Positions 26,527 to 34,938 of a stretch of 64,000 nucleotides of DNA are shown one piece after another. Each line of letters starts with the position of its first letter. Within the stretch, counting starts at the first letter, position 1. This stretch comes from Cellvibrionaceae bacterium AOL6 (GTDB lineage Bacteria > Pseudomonadota > Gammaproteobacteria > Pseudomonadales > Cellvibrionaceae), in the NCBI GenBank assembly GCA_003265435.1, contig NOXC01000001.1:248001-312000 (forward strand), in the 5' to 3' direction. Below the pieces are notes generated by a model that saw only the letters and a list, made by a program, of their open reading frames with translations, made no database searches and had not been told where the DNA came from. Made by a program: the position numbers and the translations under genes.

Positions 26527-27468
26527 CTAGCGGCCCTTCATCGGACGATTAAAATTGATCCAGATATCCCGGTACTGTTTTTCACACACTACCGCCTCTT
26601 TTTTGCCAAACAGCGCTCGGACAAGCGATACGATACGCCCAACACCCCACAGCAGATTGGCAAAAACCAACCCGATCTGACCATAGTGCTTGGCAAAATA
26701 CCGCGCTCTAGACGCATAGTAATACGCGGGCAGACGACTGCGTTTATGGATGTTTTTCTTCACATCCGAACTGCCACCACGAAGGTGTACCACGCGAGCC
26801 TCTGGCACATTAACGATGTCCCAGCCGAGATCGCGAGCCATGCGGCAGTAATCTGTGTCTTCAAAATAGAGAAAATAGCCTTCGTCCATCAGGCCCACTT
26901 GTTCAATCACTTCGCGGCGGATCATCACGCATGCGAAGCTCGTCCACTGCGGGAAGCTGCGTCCTTCTTGCACGGGAATGGGCACATCCCAACGTCGAAA
27001 CAGTTTGGTCACAACAGAGGTGGCTGCAGCGTTAATCATCTCGCTCACCGGCGAGTGATAGCGAAAACAACTTATCTGTGGCGTCGCGTCGGGCCATTCT
27101 AGCCGGGGAGAGATCAAGCCCGCCTGTGGCAGTTGCTTTGACGCGGCCAACATGGCCTCAAGCGCACCGTCGCGAACAATGGTGTCGCTATTAAGCAGCA
27201 AATAGTGCTTGGCAGCCTGATGCTTTATACCGATATTATTTCCCGCAGAAAAGCCTCCATTCACGTCCGATTTCACAAAAGTCATGAATGAAGGGGCGGT
27301 GCTATCCCGCCAAGCGCTGAGTTGCTCCCATGAATCATCCGGAGAGGCATTGTCGATGACGACGGCCTGGCGCGTTTCCGTGAGCTGTCCTTTGAGGCTC
27401 TCTAAGCAATCTATAACCAGCTTGGGGGTTTTGTAGTTAAGAATAACTACCAGTAATTCCAATTCCAT
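26527..27468 (-). CDS. Family 2 glycosyltransferase, rhamnosyltransferase-like
   Basis: A 313-residue GT2 enzyme: VVILNYKTPKLVIDCL, DNASPDDSWEQL, LNSDTIVRDGAL (the DxD-type site) and DEGYFLYFEDTDYCRMA are the classical blocks of the WbbL/rhamnosyltransferase-like subgroup. The ATG at 27468 follows GGAG closely and is preferred over the ATG at 27483. First gene of the minus-strand sulfotransferase-polymerase-flippase run. A rhamnose donor would be available from rmlABCD at 53-56 kb. Confidence 0.85.
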   Translation of the reverse strand: MELELLVVILNYKTPKLVIDCLESLKGQLTETRQAVVIDNASPDDSWEQLSAWRDSTAPSFMTFVKSDVNGGFSAGNNIGIKHQAAKHYLLLNSDTIVRDGALEAMLAASKQLPQAGLISPRLEWPDATPQISCFRYHSPVSEMINAAATSVVTKLFRRWDVPIPVQEGRSFPQWTSFACVMIRREVIEQVGLMDEGYFLYFEDTDYCRMARDLGWDIVNVPEARVVHLRGGSSDVKKNIHKRSRLPAYYYASRARYFAKHYGQIGLVFANLLWGVGRIVSLVRALFGKKEAVVCEKQYRDIWINFNRPMKGR

Positions 27469-27952
27469 GAGACTCCAAAGCATTAAAATCTGAACAGAAA
27501 GTGATCACTTACCGTTCAAAAACGACTCTTGCACGATCCACCCGAGCATGGTGACACTCCAAAAGTCTTACAAGCAAGTAGCGAGCCATACGTAGGCGCC
27601 AACTCAGCGCAGGAAGCATGGCTCAGCCATTTTAGCCCGGTTCTGTGGCAATCCCTTGACGTCAGCGCATCCACTGTTTGTCGCAAAAGTGTAAACTTTT
27701 CAGACACTGGCGCCGAAATCAACCCCATGCTACGCTCCATGACTACGCTTGGCTTCGCAATCTTTGACGGCTATCTCACCTTAAAGCGTTAACCCCGTCT
27801 CATTCCATTAATAAAGGTCATTTCCTGTGCTCCAGCTAACAGGCAAGTGCGGTCCAATCTGCTAATTTTTTCGACATTGACGCACGTATTGCCCCTCGGG
27901 GTTTGTTTTTAGTTAGAACGCCAAAAAAGTTTGGCGACCACCGGAGTCTCTA
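27469..27952. other. Gene-poor gap with divergent promoters
   Basis: About 480 bases between the GT2 and the divergent large lipoprotein gene. Two short opposite frames (27516-27740 minus, 27529-27792 plus) overlap each other and resemble nothing known; I do not accept them as genes. Just before the lipoprotein gene, CGCCAAA and TTTGGCG form a 7-bp hairpin at 27919-27936, five bases before the CGGAG ribosome site, and could influence translation. A CCCC-TC-GGGG followed by T-rich sequence lies at 27892-27910. Confidence 0.5.
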
Positions 27953-30900
27953 ATGACCGCTCAGAAAAGTAACGTTTTATTTTCTGCGATATTCGCTGCT
28001 ACTCTTGCTTCATGTGGCGGCGGTCAAGGATCTACCGCAGGGGGACTGATTCCAGCCCCGGAAAATGATAATGGACAATCTACTGTAACACCCACTCCCA
28101 GCCCAGTTGCGACCCCTACCCCGGTCGAACCGGAACCCGCTCCGACACCACCCCCCGTCGTAGCACCGGCCCCAGAGCCTACACCCGTTCCAACATTGGC
28201 ACCCATTCCACTGCCCACAACGGAACCAACACCAGAACCCACCCCTGAACCCACTCCCGTACCCGTATCCAAAGTCGGAGCCGTTTCAGGCGTGGACCTG
28301 GTCACCGTTGTTAGCAGAAATAACTACAGCGTACTGAACGCCATTTCAGGTTCGCAAGTCATCGATCTACACAACATTGCCAGCGACTCCATCAACTTCA
28401 TCGCAAACGTGGCTGATGAAGCCATGGTCGGTAGTGTGCATTTTGATCTCGAAGGTCCAATTTCTCTAGACCGACTCGAAAACGAGCCCGTATTTACACT
28501 TGCGAACGGCTACGACAACATTTCGCTGTCTGATGCCCGCTCGCTTGTTGGCGACTACACACTGCGCATTACTCCCTATGAGCTTGATGACGGTACCGGT
28601 GAGATCGGTCGCACCGTGGTCTACAACTTCTCGTTTGTCGATGGCAGCATGGATCTGGTTGGCGGAATCGATTCCGTTGAACTGGTCGCCGTGAACGCCA
28701 CCAATGATTACGCGCTGGTCTCTGAAATTGACGACTTGGGCAGCTATGACATCAGTGAGATTCAAGCAGCTCAAATCAATATCATTGCCACTCCGCAAAA
28801 GGCAGAGGCAGTCGGTAGCGTACAATTCGAGCTTGACGGCCCGATCACCTTGGATCGCATCGAGAATCACGCGGTGTACACCGCAGCAAACGGCTATGAC
28901 AACATTTCGTTGGCTGATCTCGCCACCGTCGTCGGTGACTACACACTCACGATCACGCCTTATGAACTCGCCGATGCTGAAGGCATGGTGGGTCGCCCGG
29001 TTACCGTGAGCTTTTCACTGACTGAAGAGGCACCTATCGTCAATGATGTACCTGGAATCGCTTCGGCGGACCTGTACGTCGTGACGGAAGAGACCGATGC
29101 CTTTGTCAAAGTCGATACGATCCAGAACAACGACACGATCGACAAAACCAGCTTGCCCGCAAACACGATCAACATTCTCGCCATCCCCGCATCGGACGAG
29201 CTACCTGGTAGTGTGCAGTTCAGCCTGAGCGGTCCGGTCAGCATTGATCGTGTTGAGAACAATGCGCCATACACTATGGCGATTGATACCGACAACATCG
29301 ATGTCACCACCGGTCTTCCCGATGGCGAATACAATCTGACTATCACACCGTATGAGCTGGCCAGTGGTGAAGGCGATATGGGCCTCCCCATCGCGCGTAC
29401 ATTTACTGTGATCGGCGGCGAAGTGGAACCTGCTCCTCCTCTGGAGCCCATTACTCCAAGCTTGAATGCACAGGCGGATTTCTACACAATTACCTCCGGC
29501 AGTACTTTCAATACCGGTGCGGGTAACTCTATCGCCGAAAACGACTCCTATGATGTCTCTAGTGCTGTCTTCATGGTTGAATCCCTACCATCAAATGGAG
29601 AGTTGGTAATGGAAGTCGATGGCAGTTTCAGTTACACCCCTGCCGATGGGTTTGTAGGCTTGGACACATTCACCTACGCGATCCAGCAAGGCGCCGGCAC
29701 CAGCATTGCGAATGTCGCACTTACCGTGGTTGCAGCGGAAGGCAGTAGTGGATTCACCGGCATCGTGCCCTCAGCTGACTCACGCATCATTTATGTGAGC
29801 AGCAGCCAGGGCTCCGACAGCAATGATTGCTTGTCCGAAAGCAAGCCTTGTAAGTCGATTAACGCCGGCTTGAACAAAGCACGCTCGAACAAGCCAGATC
29901 ACGTGCTCCTGAAGCGCGGTGACAGCTGGGTAAATCAGTGTGGCCTCGTACTGCCCTCAGGTCAAAATGCCAGCAACCGCATGGTATTTGGATACTACGG
30001 CACTTCGGGTGACCGTCCACGAATCGCCTGTACCGGCAAATTCTTCAGCGCCAACTTGCGTGCGAAAAACATCCAGATCCAAGGTATCGAGTTTGACGCC
30101 TACAAGCATGACATCAGCAACTCTGCGTTCACAGGTGACATCGATGACCGTGGAGAAATCGTCCTGCTTGGTGCGAACGAGAACTACCTCTGGGAAGATG
30201 TGCTGTTCAATCACGTTGAGATCATTGTGCAGATCTTCAACGGTGCCGCACCCAAGAACTTCACCTTCCGACGCAATATCTGGACAGGTGCTTACTACGA
30301 TGCATCCTCACGTAATCGCAATAAGCGTCCTTCCAATGTGTTTGCAAGCGGTGTCGACGGCCTCGTCTTTGAAGAGAACGTCTTTGACCACGGTGGCTGG
30401 AACCCTGATGTATCCGATGCCGCGGCCAATATGTACAACCACAACCTGTACATCCAATACACCAACGTCGGCAACAGCGTAGTATTACGCAACAATATCG
30501 TGACGCGTGCATCGAGCCACGGTGTTCACGGACGCCCTGGCGGTCTCTATGAAGACAACTTCTTTGGACGCAACACTGTAGGCCTGCAAATGGGCTACCG
30601 CGACCACGCGCTGCCGGTAAATACCTTCGCCCACGCTTACAACAATGTGATCTCCGAAGGTATGAGCATGGTGAAAGGTGACAACCCCTGTGCCGGTACA
30701 AACCTTTGTACCTCTGCAGTCTGGGGCCTCCATCTCGCCGACGTCAGCAAATCCAACTCGGTACGCGTTCGTGGCAACATTGTCTCCAGTGTCATCGATA
30801 CAGGCACCTGGGAAGGCGAGTTCAACCGACTCAATCGTCGCGGTATTTCTAACGACGGTGGTATCGACAACGCTATCCTCGACAGCAATATTGAGTGGGG

Positions 30901-31105
30901 TTGGGATACTGACGACCAGGGTACAGAAGTGAGCTACGTTGACCCGGGCCGTACTCTCGCGGACTACAACGCAAGCTTGGGTAATGCCCGCGACTTCGAT
31001 GACTTCATGGATAGAGTGTTGACTCGCCCTCTGGGACAGTGGGATGAGCGCTACACAGCGAAGAGCATTAATGCCTACATCCGAGCCGGTTTTGAAAGAC
31101 AGTAA
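27953..31105 (+). CDS. Large multidomain lipoprotein with tandem repeats and right-handed beta-helix
   Basis: A 1050-residue surface protein. The lipobox TLASCGGG (Cys 21) is followed by a Pro/Thr/Glu-rich linker (about residues 45-107) made of TPEP/PTPV units. Three tandem domains of about 120 residues follow (roughly 112-228, 230-345, 365-480), each sharing SVxFxLxGPxSxDRxEN and TITPYEL. Next is a cadherin/Ig-like domain with GSFSYTPADGFVGLDTFTY (about 500-595), then a C-terminal beta-helix (about 605-1045) of the pectate-lyase type, beginning YVSSSQGSDSNDC. It may bind, cleave or modify the polysaccharide of this locus; no catalytic residues could be assigned. It ends at a strong terminator. 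Confidence 0.8.
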   Translation: MTAQKSNVLFSAIFAATLASCGGGQGSTAGGLIPAPENDNGQSTVTPTPSPVATPTPVEPEPAPTPPPVVAPAPEPTPVPTLAPIPLPTTEPTPEPTPEPTPVPVSKVGAVSGVDLVTVVSRNNYSVLNAISGSQVIDLHNIASDSINFIANVADEAMVGSVHFDLEGPISLDRLENEPVFTLANGYDNISLSDARSLVGDYTLRITPYELDDGTGEIGRTVVYNFSFVDGSMDLVGGIDSVELVAVNATNDYALVSEIDDLGSYDISEIQAAQINIIATPQKAEAVGSVQFELDGPITLDRIENHAVYTAANGYDNISLADLATVVGDYTLTITPYELADAEGMVGRPVTVSFSLTEEAPIVNDVPGIASADLYVVTEETDAFVKVDTIQNNDTIDKTSLPANTINILAIPASDELPGSVQFSLSGPVSIDRVENNAPYTMAIDTDNIDVTTGLPDGEYNLTITPYELASGEGDMGLPIARTFTVIGGEVEPAPPLEPITPSLNAQADFYTITSGSTFNTGAGNSIAENDSYDVSSAVFMVESLPSNGELVMEVDGSFSYTPADGFVGLDTFTYAIQQGAGTSIANVALTVVAAEGSSGFTGIVPSADSRIIYVSSSQGSDSNDCLSESKPCKSINAGLNKARSNKPDHVLLKRGDSWVNQCGLVLPSGQNASNRMVFGYYGTSGDRPRIACTGKFFSANLRAKNIQIQGIEFDAYKHDISNSAFTGDIDDRGEIVLLGANENYLWEDVLFNHVEIIVQIFNGAAPKNFTFRRNIWTGAYYDASSRNRNKRPSNVFASGVDGLVFEENVFDHGGWNPDVSDAAANMYNHNLYIQYTNVGNSVVLRNNIVTRASSHGVHGRPGGLYEDNFFGRNTVGLQMGYRDHALPVNTFAHAYNNVISEGMSMVKGDNPCAGTNLCTSAVWGLHLADVSKSNSVRVRGNIVSSVIDTGTWEGEFNRLNRRGISNDGGIDNAILDSNIEWGWDTDDQGTEVSYVDPGRTLADYNASLGNARDFDDFMDRVLTRPLGQWDERYTAKSINAYIRAGFERQ

Positions 31106-31124
31106 GCGTCTAAACACCGCTCAT

Positions 31125-31156
31125 AAAAAAGCCCGGTAATACACCGGGCTTTTTTT
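31125..31156. terminator. Bidirectional intrinsic terminator
   Basis: A 7-bp stem GCCCGGT/ACCGGGC with loop AATAC, preceded by six A and followed by seven T. It lies between the convergent stops of the lipoprotein gene and the GT2 gene and serves both. Confidence 0.93.
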
Positions 31157-31166
31157 GTTCTCAATA

Positions 31167-32147
31167 TTATTTGTATTCAATAATTTTCATCTGGCGCTTC
31201 GTAAGTCGGTCATAGTAAAACGAAGCTACACCCTGCATTTCAGCAAATTTACCCAAAATATTACATGCCGCCCAAGGCGCGGCTAATTTCCCCAAGTCTT
31301 TTCGAGATCGCTTCAAGCGAAAATATTGCAATGGGTATAGGGCCCATGCCAATAGGCCATAGGGTAATACCACACTGACCACCAGCAGAAAAAGCGGTAA
31401 AGCGCCTCCCCAAAACACAATCCGGCGCACTTCCGATTTTTTAAACGCTTCGGGGGAGTGACCGTGCTTGTCATAGCCAAGGGTGTAGGCATAACCTGCA
31501 CGCTTGTTGCGCTTCCACCATTGCTTCCAACGTGTCATGGCCGCGTCATGCAGGGTCATATCCGCGTCCAAGCGGTAAATTTTTCCGCCTGCTTGGCGCA
31601 ATCGAAAGCACATTTCAGGTTCTTCGCCAGCAATAAAATTGGGGTCGTAGCCACCTATTTCCTGTAACGCAGAGAGGCGAATCAGGGCATCCCCACCGCA
31701 GGATTTCGCATCACCGGGAGGCGTGTTCCATTCCACATCACACAGCGCGTTGAAGAGGCTATCTTGAGGTCGTTTCTCAACCCGTCGTCCACAGACCACG
31801 GCGTATTCCGCATGATCGTTTAAAAACGTGACCGCCTGCGGCACCCAAGAATCGATCAACTCGCAATCGCCATCAATAAAATGCACATATTTGACCTGTG
31901 GCCACTGTGCCAGCAAGGCCTGCCAACCCTCATTGCGTGCCCGTGCTGCCGTAAAGGGCACAGACATATCCAGCTCAACGACATGGCATCCACGCGCTTT
32001 GGCTTCGGCAACACTGTCATCATCAGAGCCGGAGTCGACATAAATGATGAGATTGGAGTGTTTTAAAGCGGAGTCCAAACAGGTAATCAGGCGAGCGCCC
32101 TCGTTTCTGCCAATGACAACGAAGCCTGTGTCGAGGTACTGCTGCAT
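31167..32147 (-). CDS. Family 2 glycosyltransferase with C-terminal membrane segments
   Basis: A 326-residue GT2: VVIGRNEGARLITCLDSAL, YVDSGSDDDSVAEA, FIDGDCELIDSW (donor and metal site) and GGYDPNFIAGEEPEMCFRLRQAGG. Two hydrophobic segments near residues 235-275 suggest membrane association. It closes the first polysaccharide locus; a short gap separates it from ctaA. Donor and acceptor unknown. Confidence 0.87.
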   Translation of the reverse strand: MQQYLDTGFVVIGRNEGARLITCLDSALKHSNLIIYVDSGSDDDSVAEAKARGCHVVELDMSVPFTAARARNEGWQALLAQWPQVKYVHFIDGDCELIDSWVPQAVTFLNDHAEYAVVCGRRVEKRPQDSLFNALCDVEWNTPPGDAKSCGGDALIRLSALQEIGGYDPNFIAGEEPEMCFRLRQAGGKIYRLDADMTLHDAAMTRWKQWWKRNKRAGYAYTLGYDKHGHSPEAFKKSEVRRIVFWGGALPLFLLVVSVVLPYGLLAWALYPLQYFRLKRSRKDLGKLAAPWAACNILGKFAEMQGVASFYYDRLTKRQMKIIEYK

Positions 32148-32215
32148 CTATCCCATCCCTAATCTGCCTGATTCAGCCGCATAGTTAAACGTATTCCCAT
32201 GACGGGTGCAATCCG

Positions 32216-33370
32216 CTAGGTACGGGACTGAGAAATAGAAAGCAGTAGGCAGGTGCCTGAAAGCGCGAACAACACAGCGCCGACGGCATTATGTGAAAGT
32301 GCCACCGGAAGCGGCACTGCCAGCAGGATATTGGCTACGCCTAACGAGACCTGCGTGCCTAGCGTCACGATAAACGCCAAAGCTAACACGCCATAACCGG
32401 CCCGATATAAACGAAATGCCGCGTACAAAATGCACAGCGTGACAAGTATTGCCCCAAGCCGATGCATAAAATGGATGGCGATGCGCGCGGTGTTATCCAA
32501 CATGCCGCCCAGATAATTGGGGCCGACATGCTGGAAGACATTGAAGCCCTGACGAAGGTCCATGCCGGGCCACCAAGTGTTCTGACACTTCGGCAGGTCA
32601 GGACAGGCTACGGCAGCATAGTTGGCGCTCACCCAGCCTCCCAGGGCGACTTGAATGGCCACAACAACGAACACCAAGGTGAAAAGCCCACGCCATCGGC
32701 CCTCGACAAACAGGCTCTCCCAACGCCCCGAGCTCAGCTGTCGAGTTGTGGCATAGGTGATCAAGGTTAGAATTGTAAAGCCCCCCAGCAAATGCGCCGT
32801 GACGACCTGAGGCCATAGTTTTAAAGTCACCGTCCACATTCCGAACAGCCCTTGTAAAATCACGGCAGCCAGCAAAATACTGATGACTAGCTCGTTTAAC
32901 TGCCGCTGAGCCACCACCGCTCTATAGCGATAAACCACGCTCACGCAGTAAAGAAGCAAGGTGCTCACACAGAGCCACTCGGCTTGGCTCCCTACCACAA
33001 TCCGTACCACCAGGCTGACAATCAACGCGAGCATCAATAGCATATCAACACTGATCACACGCGTTCCCCGAGCTCGATTTGCGGAGCACTTAATAATGCA
33101 ATACAAGCCCACGATCAAAACACCGAGGAGGGACGCAAAAATGCGGTGTGTTTGCTCAGGCCACGTCTTGTCGTGCTCAACAGGTGTTTCTGGAAAGGAT
33201 AAATTTGCGGTTTGAACATCTTCGCTTGTCTTAGGCACCCATAGGTGGCCATAACAAGTCGGCCAATCTGGGCACCCGAGCCCCGCATCAACGAGACGTG
33301 TATACGCGCCCAGTACGACCACCACAATCACACTCAGGCAGGCGACGATCCACAGAAAAGTTCGTATCAT
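32216..33370 (-). CDS. ctaA: Haem A synthase CtaA (COX15 family)
   Basis: A 384-residue, eight-helix membrane enzyme that oxidises haem O to haem A for the aa3 oxidase. Opening GAYTRLVDAGLGCPDWPTCYG, EQTHRIFASLLGV, a mid-protein VTAHLLGG and HFMHRLGAI carry the conserved haem-ligating histidines. An extracellular pair of Cys is visible in CPDWPTC and again in CPDLPKC. It is the last gene of the oxidase cluster in the window; no ctaB follows, the next gene being a glycosyltransferase. Confidence 0.94.
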   Translation of the reverse strand: MIRTFLWIVACLSVIVVVVLGAYTRLVDAGLGCPDWPTCYGHLWVPKTSEDVQTANLSFPETPVEHDKTWPEQTHRIFASLLGVLIVGLYCIIKCSANRARGTRVISVDMLLMLALIVSLVVRIVVGSQAEWLCVSTLLLYCVSVVYRYRAVVAQRQLNELVISILLAAVILQGLFGMWTVTLKLWPQVVTAHLLGGFTILTLITYATTRQLSSGRWESLFVEGRWRGLFTLVFVVVAIQVALGGWVSANYAAVACPDLPKCQNTWWPGMDLRQGFNVFQHVGPNYLGGMLDNTARIAIHFMHRLGAILVTLCILYAAFRLYRAGYGVLALAFIVTLGTQVSLGVANILLAVPLPVALSHNAVGAVLFALSGTCLLLSISQSRT

Positions 33371-33379
33371 GAGCTCGCC

Positions 33380-33961
33380 TTATTGCTGATAATCGATGGA
33401 GAACTTGAGCGCGCGCTTCAAATCTTTCAGTAAATCGTTTCCATCGATATCCAATGTGTAATGCATCATCGCTCGCCCTTCCTGGTCAACGAGGTAGTAT
33501 CCCGCTGCCTCACTCGACGGCAAATTAAATGCATTCAGCCACTGAGTAAGACGCGCCTCATCCACCGCTTCATTTATTAGCCTTGGGTGCGTTTCCTCGA
33601 GCGCTGTTAATTGCGCACTGTTCGGCAAGCCGCCGCCCCAAAGCGCGATACGCTCGACGCGTTCGCTGCGATGCGCTAAACGGATGTGCACCTGCCTGGT
33701 CAGATAAAGTGCTTGCTCGCATTCCGTATCGCATTCGCCCTCAACGGGAATGACGATACGCCATTTTTTATCGGATTCCAGATTCATTCGCATCGCATCC
33801 GAAACCAACGGCCCTAATGGCTGAGGTGCACTCAGAAGCGTCCCTTTATTCACCGTCGAATCAGGCACGCCAATGCCCGAAAAATACATCACATACGCCG
33901 CAGCAACCGGTAGAATCGACACGACGATCATGGCAAAAAGTGCTTTTTGAGAACGTTTCAT
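33380..33961 (-). CDS. SCO-like cytochrome oxidase assembly protein (in frame with SURF1)
   Basis: About 193 residues beginning MKRSQKALFAMIVV, with one N-terminal membrane helix and a thioredoxin-like periplasmic part. It contains CDTEC, a CxxxC as used by SCO1-type copper proteins, and ends in a helix. In related clusters this is a separate gene between SURF1 and ctaA. Here there is no stop between it and SURF1: the frame runs through GAAGAAAAAATG. One A fewer would create the usual ATGA overlap and separate the two. It may be a real fusion or the result of a one-base error. Role: copper delivery or redox control in oxidase assembly, by family. Confidence 0.7.
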   Translation of the reverse strand: MKRSQKALFAMIVVSILPVAAAYVMYFSGIGVPDSTVNKGTLLSAPQPLGPLVSDAMRMNLESDKKWRIVIPVEGECDTECEQALYLTRQVHIRLAHRSERVERIALWGGGLPNSAQLTALEETHPRLINEAVDEARLTQWLNAFNLPSSEAAGYYLVDQEGRAMMHYTLDIDGNDLLKDLKRALKFSIDYQQ

Positions 33962-34668
33962 TTTTTCTTCTTTATCAGTGTGTATAGATTCGAGCTCGCA
34001 AAAAAACCACGCGACGCACAGCGCCAAGCCCATTAGCAACCACTGCACAGCATAACCTTGATGCCTGGCTGGGCTCACCCGTAATTTTCGCTCTCGATAG
34101 GTTAATACATGCGCGCTTTCTGGCAACAAGCGAAAATAAGGCAGGGCGGTATTTAAACCCAATTGCCGTGCAAGTACTTGCGCGTCTACTTCCACTATTC
34201 GGTGCGGCCAATTCACTAGCGTATTATTGTTTTCATCAATCAATGGCAAATCGGTGGGTTCTTCACGTATGGCTAAGACGGTTGAGATTCCATTAGGAAA
34301 AGTAAGCTCATGCAGTTGCGCTTCTTCAATCCACCCACGATCAAGTAAAACCCAGCCGAATTCCGACTCAAAGGGCATCACCACATCATACCCCAAGCGT
34401 CCTTCGAGAACGCGACCTTCTACCAGCCAATAGTGAGAGGTCTCCATACGGCCCGTCATACTGACCGATTGATGAAGCTCGACATCACTCACCTTGGCTG
34501 AGAGCATCTTCACTTCATTGTGTTCAGCACGTCGCTGTTGTTCATCAATCCAGGCCTGCTTCTCTTCGGCTCGTTGAAATTGCCATCCGCTCAAATAAAA
34601 AACAAGGCGAGAAAAACGGTTGAAAATGCGGTGAGACGCCAGTTAATCTGCCATCTGAACGTAGTCAT
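33962..34668 (-). pseudogene. SURF1 family oxidase assembly protein, apparent N-terminal frameshift
   Basis: The main frame starts within WQFQRAEEKQAWIDEQ and contains the SURF1 blocks GRVLEGRLGYDVVMPFE, VLLDRGWIEE and the C-terminal helix GYAVQWLLMGLALCVAWFF. The usual first membrane helix is missing from that frame. It lies upstream in another frame (ATG 34668, read FRWQINWRLTAFSTVFLALFF), ending at a TGA right after a run of six T (plus 34597-34602). One additional T restores LALFF-LSGWQFQRA. SURF1 assists haem a insertion into subunit I. Either a sequencing error or a broken gene; the 3' end is fused to the next gene. Confidence 0.7.
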
Positions 34669-34689
34669 TCGTAAAGTTGGGTTAAAAGC

Positions 34690-34935
34690 ATGCTATTAAA
34701 GATATGGATCGTTGCGCTACTTATTGCCGTCATTGTGAGTTTAACAGGAGGCTTGGTGTTTCTGTTAAAGGACATGGGCGTAAAGGACTCCAAACGCACG
34801 CTCTATGCACTCGGCGTGCGAATAACTTTAGCAGGTTTGCTATTGGCGAGCATCGCCTATGGACTGCACACTGGCGCGCTCGGCTCTTCCGCCCCATGGG
34901 ACAGGCAACTGCACCACGCAGCTGCCTCAGAATAG
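34690..34935 (+). CDS. DUF2909 twin-transmembrane protein
   Basis: An 81-residue inner-membrane protein with two hydrophobic helices (residues 3-28 and 44-62) separated by KDMGVKDSKRTLYALGVRI. It is the small DUF2909 protein habitually found between coxC and SURF1 in gammaproteobacterial aa3 oxidase clusters, here also on the opposite strand to both. Role in oxidase assembly is inferred from position only. Confidence 0.85.
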   Translation: MLLKIWIVALLIAVIVSLTGGLVFLLKDMGVKDSKRTLYALGVRITLAGLLLASIAYGLHTGALGSSAPWDRQLHHAAASE

Positions 34936-34938
34936 GAC

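Noticed and set aside
27516-27792. Two short opposite-strand frames (74 and 87 residues)
   Set aside because: They overlap each other, resemble no known family, lack convincing ribosome sites and lie in a promoter gap.
28090-28270. Proline-rich repeat as a separate repeat or mobile feature
   Set aside because: It is an in-frame low-complexity stalk of the lipoprotein, encoded by CC-rich codons, not an independent DNA element.
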